Source of the DNA: JAFAFN01 sp963707555
Lineage (GTDB): Bacteria; Actinomycetota; Acidimicrobiia; Acidimicrobiales; Microtrichaceae
Reading direction: 5' to 3'
NCBI GenBank assembly: GCA_963707555.1
Contig: CAVPQM010000009.1
Location: forward strand, 220,441-284,440
Length of the DNA: 64,000 bases
In this document: piece by piece, positions 15,777 through 29,334 of the stretch
Numbering within the stretch: position 1 is the stretch's first letter
How the letters are laid out: each line of letters opens with the position of its first letter
The notes under the pieces: generated by a model
What the model saw: only the letters and a program-made list of their open reading frames with translations
What the model was told of the DNA's origin: nothing
Database searches by the model: none
Made by a program: the position numbers and the translations under genes

Positions 15777-18700
15777 GTGGCCGACGAGCACACCACCCCC
15801 GAACCCCTCGGACCCAACGCATGGTTGGTCGAGGAGATGCACGAGCAGTACCGGAACGACCCGAGCTCCGTCAGCGAGAGCTGGCGCGAGTTCTTCGCCG
15901 ACTACCGCCCGCTGGGCCGTCGATCCCCCCAGGGCGGATCCACGTCCACGGCAGGTACCGCGACACCCCCCAGCGCGGCGCCCACGGCGTCGACCGCTCC
16001 GACTGCTCCCGCACCCGCCCCTGCATCCGCCTCGACCGCCGAGGCGGGTGAACCGCCGGGTGAGCCGATCCGCGGCGTCGGCGCCCGCATCGTCGCCAAC
16101 ATGGACGCCAGTCTCACGGTGCCGACCGCGACCTCGTTCCGCGAGGTCCCCGCGAAGCTGCTCGAGATCAACCGCAACGTGATCAACGGCTACCTGGGCC
16201 GGACGCGTGGCGGCAAGGTCAGCTTCACCCACCTGATCGGGTACGCGCTCGTCCGAGCGATCGCCGACCACGTCCCCAACCTGAACAACTCGTTCGTCGA
16301 GGGTCCCGACGGAAGCCCCCGCATCGTCCGCAACCAGCACGTCGGACTGGGCATCGCCATCGACATGGAGAAGCGCGACGGTTCACGTTCGCTCATCGTG
16401 CCGAACATCGCGAACGCCGACACGCTCGACTTCGCCGGGTTCATCGCGGTCTACGACGACCTGATCCGCAAGGCCAAGACCAACAAGCTGACCGTCGACG
16501 ACTTCGCGGGCGTCACCGTCACCCTGACCAACCCCGGCACCATCGGCACCGAACGTTCGGTGCCGCGTCTCATGCCGGGCCAGGGAGCGATCGTCGGTGT
16601 CGGGTCGCTCACCTACCCGACCGGCTTCGCCGGCGCCGACCCGCGCACGATCGCCGACCTCGGCATCTCGAAGGTCATCACGATCTCGTCGACCTACGAC
16701 CACCGGATCATCCAGGGCGCCGAGTCGGGCATGCTCCTGAAGAAGGTCGACGAGCTGCTGCTCGGCGGCGAGGACTTCTACGAGCGGGTGTTCCGCTCCA
16801 TCGGCGTGCCCTACGAAGCCGTCCGTTGGCGCCAGGACTCCAACCCGTCGGACCACGCCACCACGCTGGTCGAGAAGCAGATGCAGGTCTCGACGCTGAT
16901 CAACATGCACCGGGTGCGCGGGCACCTGATCGCGGATCTCGATCCGCTCTCCGCGAAGCCGCCGGAGATGCACCCCGAGCTCGACCCGGCGACCTACGGG
17001 CTCACCATCTGGGACCTCGACCGCGAGTTCCTCACCGGCGGCGACGTCGGCATCTACGCGGCCGTCGGCGGCACCCGCCGTCTCCAACTGGGCGAGATCC
17101 TCCGCGTCCTGCGCGACGCGTACTGCCGCACCGTCGGCATCGAGTACATGCACATCCAGGAGCCCGAGGAGAAGCGCTGGATCCAGGAGCAGGTCGAGGG
17201 CGCGCCCACCAAGCTGCCCGTCGAGGACCAGCGGCACATCCTCGACCGTCTGAACGCGGCCGAGTCCCTCGAGAAGTTCCTCGCGACCAAGTACCTCGGC
17301 CAGAAGCGCTTCGGGCTCGAAGGCGCGGAGTCGCTCATCCCGATGCTCGACGCCCTGCTCGAAGAGGCCGCCGACGCCGGGCTCGACTCCGCCGTGCTCG
17401 GCATGTCGCACCGCGGCCGTCTGAACGTGCTCGCGAACATCGTGGGCAAGTCCTACTCGCAGCTCTTCCGCGAGTTCGAGGGCTACGTCGACCCCGACTC
17501 GATCCAGGGCTCGGGCGACGTGAAGTACCACCTCGGCGAAGAGGGCATCTTCGAGGCCCGCTCCGGCAGCTCGTTGCCGCTCAGCCTCGCCGCCAACCCG
17601 TCGCACCTCGAGGCCGTCGATCCGGTCGTCGAGGGCATGGCCCGGGCGCGCATGGACGAGATCCCCTTCGACCCGTCGCGACGCTTCCCGGTGCTGCCGA
17701 TCCTCATGCACGGCGACGCCGCGTTCGCCGGGCAGGGCGTCGTCGCCGAGACGCTGAACCTGTCGCTCATCAAGGGCTACCGCGTCGGCGGCACGATCCA
17801 CGTGATCGTCAACAACCAGCTCGGCTTCACCACCCCGCCGGAGTCAGCCCGCTCGTCGGAGTACTGCACCGACATCGCCAAGGTGGTGCAGGCGCCGATC
17901 ATCCACGTCAACGGCGACGACCCCGAGGCCTGCGTCCGCGTCGCCCGGCTCGCGTTCGCGTACCGGCAGCGGTTCCACAAGGACATCGTCATCGACATGG
18001 TGTGCTACCGCCGCCACGGTCACAACGAGGGCGACGACCCGAGCTACACCCAGCCGCAGATGTACCGGACCATCGACGAGCTGCGCAGCGTGCGCAAGCG
18101 CTTCGTCGAGACGCTGGTGCGTCGTGGCGACTTCACCCTCGACGAGGCCGAGTCCGCACTCGCCGACTTCCAGGCGCGACTGCAGTCCGCACTCGACGAG
18201 ACCCGCCAAGGAGCTCCCGACGAGGAGTACGTCGCCGCGCCGCACCCACCGAGCAAGGGGGTGCTGCCCCACGTCGCGACCGGCGTCGATCGAGGCGTGC
18301 TCGACCGCGTCTACTCGGCGTTGTCGGCCACACCCGAGGGCTTCACCGTGCACCCCAAGCTCGCGAAGCAGCTCGCGGCGCGCGACAAGATGTTCGCCGA
18401 GGGCCAGGTCGACTGGGCACTCGCCGAGGCGTTCGCGTTCGGTTCGCTGCTGGTCGAGGGCACCTCGGTGCGCCTCGCCGGACAGGACTCGCGACGCGGC
18501 ACGTTCTCGCATCGCCACTCGACGCTCTTCGACTACGAGACCGGCGCGGAGCACGTGCCGCTGAGCGCGCTGGCCAACCCGCCGGAGACCGAGTTGTGGA
18601 TCTACGACTCGCTGCTCAGCGAGTACGCCGCGCTCGGCTTCGAGTACGGCTACACGGTCAAGAACCCCGAGGCCCTCGTCCTGTGGGAGGCCCAGTTCGG

Positions 18701-19467
18701 CGACTTCGCCAACGGCGCCCAGATCATCATCGACCAGTTCATCGTGGCCGCCGAGGACAAGTGGGGTCAGACCTCGGGCCTGGTCATGCTGCTCCCCCAC
18801 GGCTACGAGGGCCAGGGACCGGAGCACTCCTCGGCGCGCATCGAGCGGTTCCTCACGATGTGCGCCGAGGACAACATCCAGGTCTGCCAGCCGACGACCG
18901 CGGCGCAGTACTTCCACCTGCTGCGTCGCCAGATCCATCGCGAGGTCCGCAAGCCGCTCATCATCACGACACCGAAGTCCGGTCTGCGTGACAAGCGCTG
19001 GCGCTCGTCGGTCGACTCGTTGCTGACCGGCTCCTTCGAGGAGCTGCTCGAACGACGCGTCGACGGCGATCGATCCGGCGAAGGTCACCCGGCTCGTGCT
19101 CGCCTCCGGCAAGATCGGCCAGGAGGCCACGACGATGCGTGACGAGCTCGGTCTCGATGTCGCCGTCGCCCGGGTCGAGCAGCTCTACCCGTGGCCCTAC
19201 GAGGCCGTCGAGAAGGAGCTGGCTCGCTTCCCCCACGCGACCGAGGTCGTCTGGCTCCAGGAGGAGCCCGAGAACATGGGTCCGTGGAACTCGGTCAAGG
19301 GCCGCCTCTACGAGGCGCTCGGCGATCGCTTCACCGTGCGCCGGATCAGCCGGCCCGACGAGGCGAGCCCGGCCACGGGCAGCCATGCGATCCACGCGCA
19401 GGAGCAGAACATGATCCTGGCCGCCGCATTCGCACCGCTCGCCGAGCGCTCCGAGCGATTCGTCTGA
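15777..19467 (+). CDS. kgd: Multifunctional 2-oxoglutarate decarboxylase/dehydrogenase (fused E2-E1), one frameshift
   Basis: About 1,229 residues, matching the actinobacterial Kgd/OdhA family (TCA cycle; decarboxylates 2-oxoglutarate with thiamine diphosphate). Order: N-terminal helix GPNAWLVEEMHEQYR, a Pro/Ala/Thr linker, an E2-type acyltransferase core without a lipoyl domain (about 100-345, ending STYDHRIIQGAES), then E1: MSHRGRLNVLANIVG, GDVKYHLG, the ThDP motif GDAAFAGQGVVAE...NNQLGFTT, and LPHGYEGQGPEHSSARIE. One extra base at about 19052 shifts the last 135 residues, which continue normally (LVLASGKIGQE to SERFV). GTG start at 15777, eight nt after TAGCAT. Confidence 0.94.
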
Positions 19468-19509
19468 GCCCTCGGTCCGAGGTGATCGGTCGGCGAGGGC
19501 GCCGACCGA

Positions 19510-20138
19510 TCAGACGTTCCGCAGGGGAATGCCCAGTACCGCCTCGAGCTCGGCGATCGCGACGGCAGGGATCCTCGACCTTGATGGTCGTCATGCCGAG
19601 CGCACGCGCCGGCTTGAGGTTGATGCCGAGGTCGTCGAGGAACACCGCACGGTCGGCGGGCGATGCCGAGCGTCTCGAGAGCGATCTCGTAGAAGCGCGT
19701 CTCGGGCTTGCGACAACCCACGACCGACGACTCGATCACGACGTCGAACATCGCGACCACCTCCGCGAACGGCACCGACCTCGCCGCCGTCGCCGGAGAC
19801 GATGTTGTTCGTCAGCAACGCGACCGGGAAGTGCTCCTTGCAGCGACGCACCGCCTCGACCATCTCGGGTCGCAGCTCGCCGCGCAGGCAACCGATGACC
19901 TCGGCACCGTCGACCGGTGGCCGAGCGCGGCCGCCTCGGCCTCGAACGCCGTGACGAAGGTCGCGACGTCGATCTCGGAGCGTTCCAGTCGCGCCCAGGC
20001 GTTCGTGTCGGGGTCGGTCGAGTTGATCGTGCGGATGATGTCGACCGGCAGCCCGGCGCGCGCTTCGTAGGAGCGGAACGCCTCGAACGGGCTCGAGAGG
20101 ATGACACCACCGAAGTCGAACAGCACTGCGGAGATCAT
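19510..20138 (-). CDS. HAD superfamily hydrolase (IA), four frameshifts
   Basis: Reconstructs to a complete HAD phosphatase of about 208 residues when four indels are corrected. Motif I AVLFDFGGVILSS (nucleophile Asp), motif II VALLTNNIVSGDG (Thr), motif III Lys in CRKPETRFYEIALETLG, motif IV AVFLDDLGINLKPARALG (Asp-Asp). Shifts lie near 19567 (+1), 19659 (+1), 19777 (+1) and 19914 (probably -1). No stop or loss is seen apart from these, so sequence error is more likely than decay. Start ATG at 20138, stop 19510. Substrate unknown; similar to epoxide-hydrolase N-domain phosphatases. Confidence 0.75.
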
Positions 20139-20276
20139 CGGCGAAGTGTAGGTGGCCCATACCCTCAGGGGGTATGTGCGGTCCTCGACCGTCGAGCGCG
20201 CGCGCGAGCATCGGTCGAACAACCTCGACCATTTCCGCCGCTTTGGTCGCGATCGCTGCTTCACTGATGCATCGAG

Positions 20277-21819
<1,543 letters not shown>

Positions 21820-21845
21820 CCCCGCGGTCACTCGGTCAACATCTC

Positions 21846-21880
21846 CATGCGGCCCGGATCCGACGGATCCGGGCCGCATG
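21846..21880 (+). terminator. Strong GC-rich hairpin after the NYN-S1 gene
   Basis: Perfect 16-bp arms, CATGCGGCCCGGATCC and its complement, with a 3-nt loop, 27 bp past the stop codon. No T-tract. Confidence 0.75.
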
Positions 21881-21938
21881 CGCGTCCGGCCTGGGCGCGT
21901 TCGGCGGCACGAGTGGGCGGCCGGTACGATCCGACCCC

Positions 21939-23636
<1,698 letters not shown>

Positions 23637-23780
23637 AGCGGACCCGCCTCGCCGCTCGACGGTGTGCCCGCCCGCATGGGCCGTTCGGCCCAATTCCGGC
23701 GTCCGGTGTCAGGCCGGTCGGATCGACGGCCGATACCTCATCTCATGGGGACCAGCACCATCACTCAGACCGGGGGATCG

Positions 23781-24053
23781 ATGAGGAGCCGCGCCGTGCT
23801 CCGAGACGTCGAACCGGGAAGCACCGTCGACTGCTCGCTCTGCGGCGAGCGGGTCAAGTTCCAGGCCAAGGTCCGGCACAAGCAGGTCATCTGCAACGTG
23901 TACGAACAGGGCCGATGGTCGCGCGTGGAGCACTTCCACAGCGACTGCTACGAGCAGGCGGGAGAGCCCCATGGAGAGGTCGACCGCTCGCCCGTGGTGA
24001 GGCGTCGTGCCGCACCCGCGGGCGCGGCACCGGCGGTGGCTCGGAGCGCCTGA
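23781..24053 (+). CDS. Small protein with CxxC/HxxxC putative zinc site, unknown
   Basis: 90 residues. CSLCGERVKFQAK supplies a CxxC and VEHFHSDCYEQAG an H-x3-C, so one zinc ion could be bound in a ribbon or treble-clef. The middle, VRHKQVICNVYEQGRWSRVE, is well ordered; the last 20 residues are Ala/Pro-rich. The ATG at 23781 is preceded by GGGGGA; an in-frame ATG at 23745 would add 12 residues. I do not recognise a named family, though the codon use looks like a real gene. Confidence 0.7.
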   Translation: MRSRAVLRDVEPGSTVDCSLCGERVKFQAKVRHKQVICNVYEQGRWSRVEHFHSDCYEQAGEPHGEVDRSPVVRRRAAPAGAAPAVARSA

Positions 24054-24081
24054 GCCCGCACTCCCGCGCGATGCTCGGGGG

Positions 24082-24987
24082 ATGACCGACCAGGCCTCTC
24101 CCGACACCACACCCGCCGAGGGCGGGGACTTCTCGACCCTGCAGCTCCAGCGGCTGTCCGCGTTCGACCTGCCCACCCCCGGGCCGACCGCGCCCGTCGG
24201 TGTCGACGACACGATCGCCGTGCTCACCCTCGACCGACCCGACCGCCTCAACGCGCTCGATCCGGTCCTCATCGACGAGCTGCACCGCGCCCTGGAGCAG
24301 GTCGCAGCGGACGACTCGCTGCGTGCACTGATCCTCACCGGCGCAGGGCGGGGGTTCTGCTCGGGCCTCGACCTGACCGACATCGGCGTCACCGGGTCGG
24401 CGAACTCCGCCGGCCGGGGCCGGGTGCAGCGCGGCATGGACCTGCAGCAGCGCATCGCGGCGTTCGTGCCCGCCCTCCGCTCGCTGCGCATCCCGGTCAT
24501 CGCGGCGGTGAACGGCGCCGCCTCCGGTGGCGGACTGGCGCTGGCGCTCGCCTCCGACGTGCGCGTCGCGGCGCGCTCGGCCCGCTTCAACGTCGCGTTC
24601 GTCCGCATCGGGTTGTCCGGGTGCGACATCGGCGTGTCGTGGTTGCTGCCCCGCTGGATCGGTGCGTCACGGGCCTTCGAGCTGCTCCTGACCGGCCGCA
24701 TGGTCGAGTCCGACGAGGCGGAGCGCATCGGGCTGGTGAGCCGGGTCGTCGACGACGGCGAGCTGATGGCCGAGGCAGCCGCCACCGCTCGGCTGATCGC
24801 CGGCAACTCGCCGACCGGAGTCTGGATGACGAAAGAGGTCATGTGGTCCAACCTCGAGATCGCGAGCATGCGTGCCGGCATCGACCTGGAGAACCGGACG
24901 CAGATCATGACCTCGTTCACCGAGGACACCGCTGAAGCCGTCGGAGCGTTCTTCGAACGGCGTCCGCCCGAGTTCCGGAACCGCTGA
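24082..24987 (+). CDS. Enoyl-CoA hydratase/isomerase (crotonase) family protein
   Basis: 301 residues. Crotonase fold: VLTLDRPDRLNALDPVLIDEL, the oxyanion-hole stretch ALILTGAGRGFCSGLDL, and VIAAVNGAASGGGLALALASDVRVA. At the two catalytic acid positions, LSGCDIGVSWLLPRWIG places an Asp but no clear Glu144 equivalent, so it may not be a true hydratase. A 40-residue N-terminal extension is unusual. The ATG at 24082 is the first in frame after the upstream gene. TGATG overlap with the next gene, so the two are coupled. Confidence 0.87.
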   Translation: MTDQASPDTTPAEGGDFSTLQLQRLSAFDLPTPGPTAPVGVDDTIAVLTLDRPDRLNALDPVLIDELHRALEQVAADDSLRALILTGAGRGFCSGLDLTDIGVTGSANSAGRGRVQRGMDLQQRIAAFVPALRSLRIPVIAAVNGAASGGGLALALASDVRVAARSARFNVAFVRIGLSGCDIGVSWLLPRWIGASRAFELLLTGRMVESDEAERIGLVSRVVDDGELMAEAAATARLIAGNSPTGVWMTKEVMWSNLEIASMRAGIDLENRTQIMTSFTEDTAEAVGAFFERRPPEFRNR

Positions 24988-25634
24988 TGCCCCCGGAATC
25001 CACCCGGACCGCCTGGCGGGCCGCAGCCGTCGAGCTCGCCGCCGCGCACCCCGTCATGGAACAGCTGCACGACCGTCATGGCCCGCCCGTGCCCCGCCGT
25101 GGCGCGCCGCCGGCTCGACGCTTCGAGGCACTCGCCTCGTCGATCGCGTACCAGCAGCTCGCCGGGCGAGCAGCAGCGACCATCTGGGGCCGCGTGGTCG
25201 ACACCGTCGGCGAGCCGTTCACCCCCGAGGCGGTGCTGGCCACCGACCCCGACGCGCTGCGCGCGGCGGGGCTCTCGGGCGCCAAGACCGCTGCGCTGCT
25301 CGACCTGGCAGCGCACGCCTCGGCCGGCACCGTCCGACTGGACCGGATCGCCCGACTCACCGACGCCGACGTGGTCGAGCACCTGACCGTCGTGCGCGGC
25401 ATCGGCCCGTGGACGGCGCAGATGTTCCTGATGTTCGATCTGCGACGCCTCGACGTCTGGCCCACGGGCGACTACGGCGTGCGCGCCGGGTTCGCGAAGG
25501 CGTTCGAGCTCGACGCGATGCCGACCGAACGCGAGCTTGCAGCCCTGGGCGAGCCGTTCGCCCCCTACCGCTCGGTGGTCGCGTGGTGGTGCTGGCGTGA
25601 AGCCGACACCGTGGTTCCCAGCCCCAGCACCTGA
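24987..25634 (+). CDS. DNA-3-methyladenine glycosylase, AlkA-like (HhH-GPD)
   Basis: 215 residues. Removes alkylated bases. The helix-hairpin-helix is LTVVRGIGPWTAQMFLMF, followed by the catalytic Asp in WPTGDYGVRAGFAKAF. SSIAYQQLAGRAAATIWGR is the conserved helix near the start of the domain. The N-terminal AlkA extension is absent, giving the compact form common in actinobacteria. Start overlaps the stop of the crotonase gene (TGATG). Pairing of a lipid gene with a repair gene probably reflects simple operon packing. Confidence 0.9.
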   Translation: MPPESTRTAWRAAAVELAAAHPVMEQLHDRHGPPVPRRGAPPARRFEALASSIAYQQLAGRAAATIWGRVVDTVGEPFTPEAVLATDPDALRAAGLSGAKTAALLDLAAHASAGTVRLDRIARLTDADVVEHLTVVRGIGPWTAQMFLMFDLRRLDVWPTGDYGVRAGFAKAFELDAMPTERELAALGEPFAPYRSVVAWWCWREADTVVPSPST

Positions 25635-25670
25635 CCCGCCAGACCCTGAGTGGCGCGGATCACGCAGCCG

Positions 25671-27365
25671 TCAGTCGTACTGGACGGGTCGGCCTCGGGG
25701 CTCGTGGCCCTCGGCGGCGAAGAAGCGGTGCACGAACTGCACCGCGATCGAGCCCTCGCCGACGGCGGAGGCCACTCGCTTGACCGACCCGTGACGTGCG
25801 TCACCGCCCGCGAACACTCCGGGCATGCTCGTCTCGAGCGGGAACGGGTCGCGTTCGCGGGACCACGAGCGCCGGTCGACGTCGGAACCGGTCAGCACGA
25901 AACCCCGGTCGTCGCGTTGGATCTCGGGTGGGAGCCACTCGGTGAAGGGCTGGGCGCCGATGAGCAGGAAGAGCGCCTGCGCCTCGACCGTGGTCGTCGC
26001 CGAGGTCGAACGGTCACGAAGCACCAGGTGCTCGAGCCGCCCGGCTCCCCCGCCGTCGACCACCTCGGTGCCGAGGCGCACCTCGATGTTCGCCGTGGCC
26101 TCGACCTGGCGGACCAGGTAGTCCGACATGCCGGCTCGCAGCGAGTCGCCTCGCACCACCAGCGTCACCTGCTCCGCGTAGGTGGCGAGGTGCAGCGCCG
26201 CCTGACCGGCGGAGTTCGCGCCGCCCACGACGAAGACACGACAGCCCTCGAGCGCAGGGGCCTCCGAGGTCGGCCCGCCGTAGTACACCCCTGCGCCGAC
26301 CAGCTCGTCGAGCGCCGGCACGTCGAGACGGCGATAGCTGGCGCCCATGGCCAGCAACACGGCGGTCGCCAGGATCGTGCCGCCGTCGGAGAGCGTGATC
26401 CGGAGCCTGCCGTCGACCGCCGCGATGCCCGTGACCGTCTGCATGAACGAGAATCGAGCGCCGAACACCCAGGCCTGGTCGTACGCCGCCCTGGCGAGCT
26501 TTCGGCCGCTGACGCCCCGGGGGAAGCCGAGGTAGTTCCGGATCAGCGAGCTCGAGGTGGCCTGGCCCCCGATGCCACCCCGATCGATCACCAGGGTGCC
26601 CAGCCCTTCTGATGCCCCGTAGACCGCAGCGGACAGACCGGCCGGGCCGGCGCCGACCACCACGACGTCGAACTCCAGCTGCTCGGTGCTCAGCGGCGTC
26701 CCCGCCACCAACGCGATCTCGGAGTTGGTCGGGTTGACCAGGACCTCACCGTTCGGGAACACGATGATCGGCAGCTCGATCCCTGCGCCCGCCGTCGCCA
26801 CGAGCGAGCGTCCCTCGTCGGAGTCCGCGAGGCAGAACTTGTGCGGGATCGCGCACTGCTGGAGCGTTTCGCGCAGCTCGTAGGCACGCCCCGACCACGA
26901 CTCCCCGACGACGTGGATCGTGTGCGGCGCCGACCGGGTCGCCTCGGCCCAGTCCAGCAGCATCGACGAGATCGCCTGGTGGAACAGCTCGTCGGGTGAG
27001 CACGAGGGACGGAGCAGGTAGTGCTCGAACCGACCCTGGGCGACGCCGTCGAAGATCGCCTCACCCGTGCGCTTCTCGCCCCACTCCCCCCACTCGATGA
27101 GCAGCACACGGCGGGCGTGCGGGTGACTCCGCCGCACCCCGTCGAGGACCTCTCCGCCGGTCGCCCCCGACATCCACAGCCTCGCCAGGACCAGTGCCAC
27201 GTCCTCTCCCGAGGTCGCGAGCGACCCGAGACAGGTGCGTGCCTCGTCGGGTGACTGCAGGCAGACCACCCGGTAGTGCCTCGCGTAGCGGTCCTGCAGC
27301 TCGCGCTCGACGTCGGCCAGCGACTCGGCATCGTCATCGATCGCGACCAGCACCGGCAGCGCCAT
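25671..27365 (-). CDS. Fused response-regulator-like / thioredoxin-reductase-like flavoprotein
   Basis: 564 residues in three parts. Residues 1-130 are receiver-like (VLVAIDDDAESLADVERELQ) but the phospho-acceptor position reads LVLARLWMSG, with no Asp. Residues about 150-225 are a thioredoxin/glutaredoxin-like fold without CxxC. From 235 comes a TrxB-like FAD/NAD(P)H module: VVGAGPAGLSAAVYGASEG, GGIGGQATSSSLIRNYLGFP, VVGGANSAGQAALHLATYA and MPGVFAGGDARHGSVKRVASAVGEG. Where TrxR has its redox CxxC this protein has YYGGPTSEA, so it is not a disulfide reductase. Known as an uncharacterised fused family. Leaderless ATG, 7 nt after TAACGT. Confidence 0.88.
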   Translation of the reverse strand: MALPVLVAIDDDAESLADVERELQDRYARHYRVVCLQSPDEARTCLGSLATSGEDVALVLARLWMSGATGGEVLDGVRRSHPHARRVLLIEWGEWGEKRTGEAIFDGVAQGRFEHYLLRPSCSPDELFHQAISSMLLDWAEATRSAPHTIHVVGESWSGRAYELRETLQQCAIPHKFCLADSDEGRSLVATAGAGIELPIIVFPNGEVLVNPTNSEIALVAGTPLSTEQLEFDVVVVGAGPAGLSAAVYGASEGLGTLVIDRGGIGGQATSSSLIRNYLGFPRGVSGRKLARAAYDQAWVFGARFSFMQTVTGIAAVDGRLRITLSDGGTILATAVLLAMGASYRRLDVPALDELVGAGVYYGGPTSEAPALEGCRVFVVGGANSAGQAALHLATYAEQVTLVVRGDSLRAGMSDYLVRQVEATANIEVRLGTEVVDGGGAGRLEHLVLRDRSTSATTTVEAQALFLLIGAQPFTEWLPPEIQRDDRGFVLTGSDVDRRSWSRERDPFPLETSMPGVFAGGDARHGSVKRVASAVGEGSIAVQFVHRFFAAEGHEPRGRPVQYD

Positions 27366-27445
27366 GCTGGGAACGTTACGTCACAACGACTGCGGTCTCA
27401 CCGACATTCGGTGTCGGGAGGTCGAGCCCTCAGGCGGTCAGGACC

Positions 27446-28078
27446 TCAGTCCGTCACCAGCTCGAGCGCCGCGAGCACGACGTCGGCCTGTGCGGACGGC
27501 TCCCCGGTCCCCGCGCCGAGCACGAGCTCCGGGTTCGACGGCGCTTCGTACGGATCGTCGATACCGGTCATGCCGCGCAGCTCGCCGGCCCGCGCCTTGG
27601 CGTAGAGGCCCTTGGGATCGCGACGTTCGCACTCCTCGAGCGGAGTGTCGACGAACACCTCGACGAAGCGCAGGCCGGCCCCGACCACGCGGTCTCGCAC
27701 CGCGTCGCGAGCAGCCCGGTACGGCGACACCAGCGGGACCAGCGCCACCACACCGGCATCGGCGAACAACGTCGCGACCTCGCCGACGCGGCGCACGTTC
27801 TCGTCACGATCCGCGGCACTGAACCCGAGGTCGACGTTCAGGCCGTGTCGCAGGTTGTCCCCGTCGAGCAGGTAGGCCGCGCGGCCCGAGCCGACGAGCC
27901 GACGCTCGACCTCGACCGCGACGGTCGACTTGCCCGACCCGGACAGCCCGGTGAACCAGACCACCATCCCCTCGCCGCCGGTCACCGCGGAACGGGCATC
28001 CCGGGCGACCAGGCCGTCGTGCCAGACGACGATGCGGTCCCCCGCAGCGTCGGCAGCGCCCGCGGAGTCCTCGTTCAC
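27446..28078 (-). CDS. cysC: Adenylylsulfate (APS) kinase
   Basis: 210 residues; phosphorylates APS to PAPS. Walker A GLSGSGKSTVAVEVE, LLDGDNLRHGLN (substrate and magnesium binding), GFSAADRDENVRRVGEV, and the lid RDPKGLYAKA. A 35-residue N-terminal extension precedes the kinase core. The GTG start at 28078 overlaps the cysN stop (GTGA), so cysD, cysN and cysC form one operon. In many actinobacteria cysC is fused to cysN; here it is separate. Confidence 0.94.
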   Translation of the reverse strand: MNEDSAGAADAAGDRIVVWHDGLVARDARSAVTGGEGMVVWFTGLSGSGKSTVAVEVERRLVGSGRAAYLLDGDNLRHGLNVDLGFSAADRDENVRRVGEVATLFADAGVVALVPLVSPYRAARDAVRDRVVGAGLRFVEVFVDTPLEECERRDPKGLYAKARAGELRGMTGIDDPYEAPSNPELVLGAGTGEPSAQADVVLAALELVTD

Positions 28079-29334
28079 GACGACTCGCCGAGGATCATCC
28101 CCGCTCCGACGGTCGCGTTCGTCGACTCGTCGATCAGGATGAACGAACCGGTCTCGCGGTTGCGGCGGTACTCGTCGAAGAAGAGCGGTTGGGTGGTGCG
28201 CAGGCTCACCCGACCGATCTCGTTCAGCGCCAACTCGGTGGCGGACTCGTCGCGGTGCAGCGAGTTCACGTCGAGTCGGTACCGGAGGTCCTTCACCATC
28301 GCCCGAGCCGAGCGCGTCGTGTGCTTGATGGCGAGCTTGGTCCGGGGCGTGAGGTTCGACGACTCGGTCAGCCAGCAGACCATCGCGTCGATGTCCTGAC
28401 CGACGGTCGGCTGGTTCTGCGGCCGGCAGATCATGTCGCCTCGCGAGATGTCGATCTCGTCCGCCAGCCGGATGGTGACCGACAGAGGGGCGAAGGCCTC
28501 CTCGACCGGTCCGTCGAAGGTGTCGATCGCGGCGATGGTCGAACCGAAACCGGAGGGCAGCACCACGACCTCGTCGCCGGGCTTGAACACTCCCGCGGCG
28601 ACCTGGCCGGCGTAGCCCCGGTAGTCGTGGAACTCGTCGGTCTGGGGGCGCAGCACGTACTGCACCGGGAACCGGGCATCGATCAGGTTGCGATCCGACG
28701 CGATGTGCACGGTCTCGAGATGGTGCAGCAACGACGCGCCGTCGTACCAGGTCATGTTCGGCGACCGGCTGACCACGTTGTCGCCGTTGAGCGCCGAGAT
28801 CGGGATGAACGTCAGGTCGCTGACGTCGAGCTTGGCCGCGAACGACGTGAACTCCGCGACGATCTCGTCGAAGCGGTCCTGGTCGTAGTCGACGAGATCC
28901 ATCTTGTTGACCGCCAGCACCAGATGCGGGATGCGCAGCAGCGACGCGATGAACGCGTGTCGGCGCGACTGCTCGAGCACGCCCTTGCGGGCGTCGATCA
29001 ACACGATCGCCAGGTCGGCGGTCGACGCGCCGGTGACCATGTTGCGCGTGTACTGCACGTGCCCGGGGGTGTCGGCGATGATGAACTTCCGGCGGGGGGT
29101 GGCGAAGTAGCGGTACGCCACGTCGATCGTGATGCCCTGCTCACGCTCGGCGCGCAGGCCGTCGGTCAGCAACGCCAGGTTGGGCCCTTCGTGACCCATC
29201 CGCTCGCTGGCGTCGGCCACCGATTCGAGCTGGTCCTCGAAGATCGACTTCGAGTCGTAGAGCAGACGACCGATGAGCGTCGACTTGCCGTCGTCGACCG
29301 ATCCAGCGGTCGCGAACCTCAACAGCTCAGCCAT
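28075..29334 (-). CDS. cysN: Sulfate adenylyltransferase subunit 1 (GTPase)
   Basis: 419 residues. The GTPase subunit drives APS synthesis by CysD. EF-Tu-like motifs: GSVDDGKSTLIGRLLYDSK (G1), ADTPGHVQYTRNMVTGAST (G3) and AVNKMDLVDYD (G4), then beta-barrel domains with YRGYAGQVAAGVFKPGDEV and LADEIDISRGDMI. Length matches stand-alone CysN without fused kinase. The ATG is overlapped by the stop of a 24-codon mini-ORF (TGATG at 29332-29336), so its translation is probably coupled to upstream reading. Confidence 0.94.
   Translation of the reverse strand: MAELLRFATAGSVDDGKSTLIGRLLYDSKSIFEDQLESVADASERMGHEGPNLALLTDGLRAEREQGITIDVAYRYFATPRRKFIIADTPGHVQYTRNMVTGASTADLAIVLIDARKGVLEQSRRHAFIASLLRIPHLVLAVNKMDLVDYDQDRFDEIVAEFTSFAAKLDVSDLTFIPISALNGDNVVSRSPNMTWYDGASLLHHLETVHIASDRNLIDARFPVQYVLRPQTDEFHDYRGYAGQVAAGVFKPGDEVVVLPSGFGSTIAAIDTFDGPVEEAFAPLSVTIRLADEIDISRGDMICRPQNQPTVGQDIDAMVCWLTESSNLTPRTKLAIKHTTRSARAMVKDLRYRLDVNSLHRDESATELALNEIGRVSLRTTQPLFFDEYRRNRETGSFILIDESTNATVGAGMILGESS

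Noticed and set aside
16383..17801. 472-residue minus-strand frame inside kgd
   Set aside because: Shadow of kgd; composition and lack of motifs give it away.
25671..27365. Thioredoxin reductase trxB
   Set aside because: Redox CxxC is missing and extra domains are fused.
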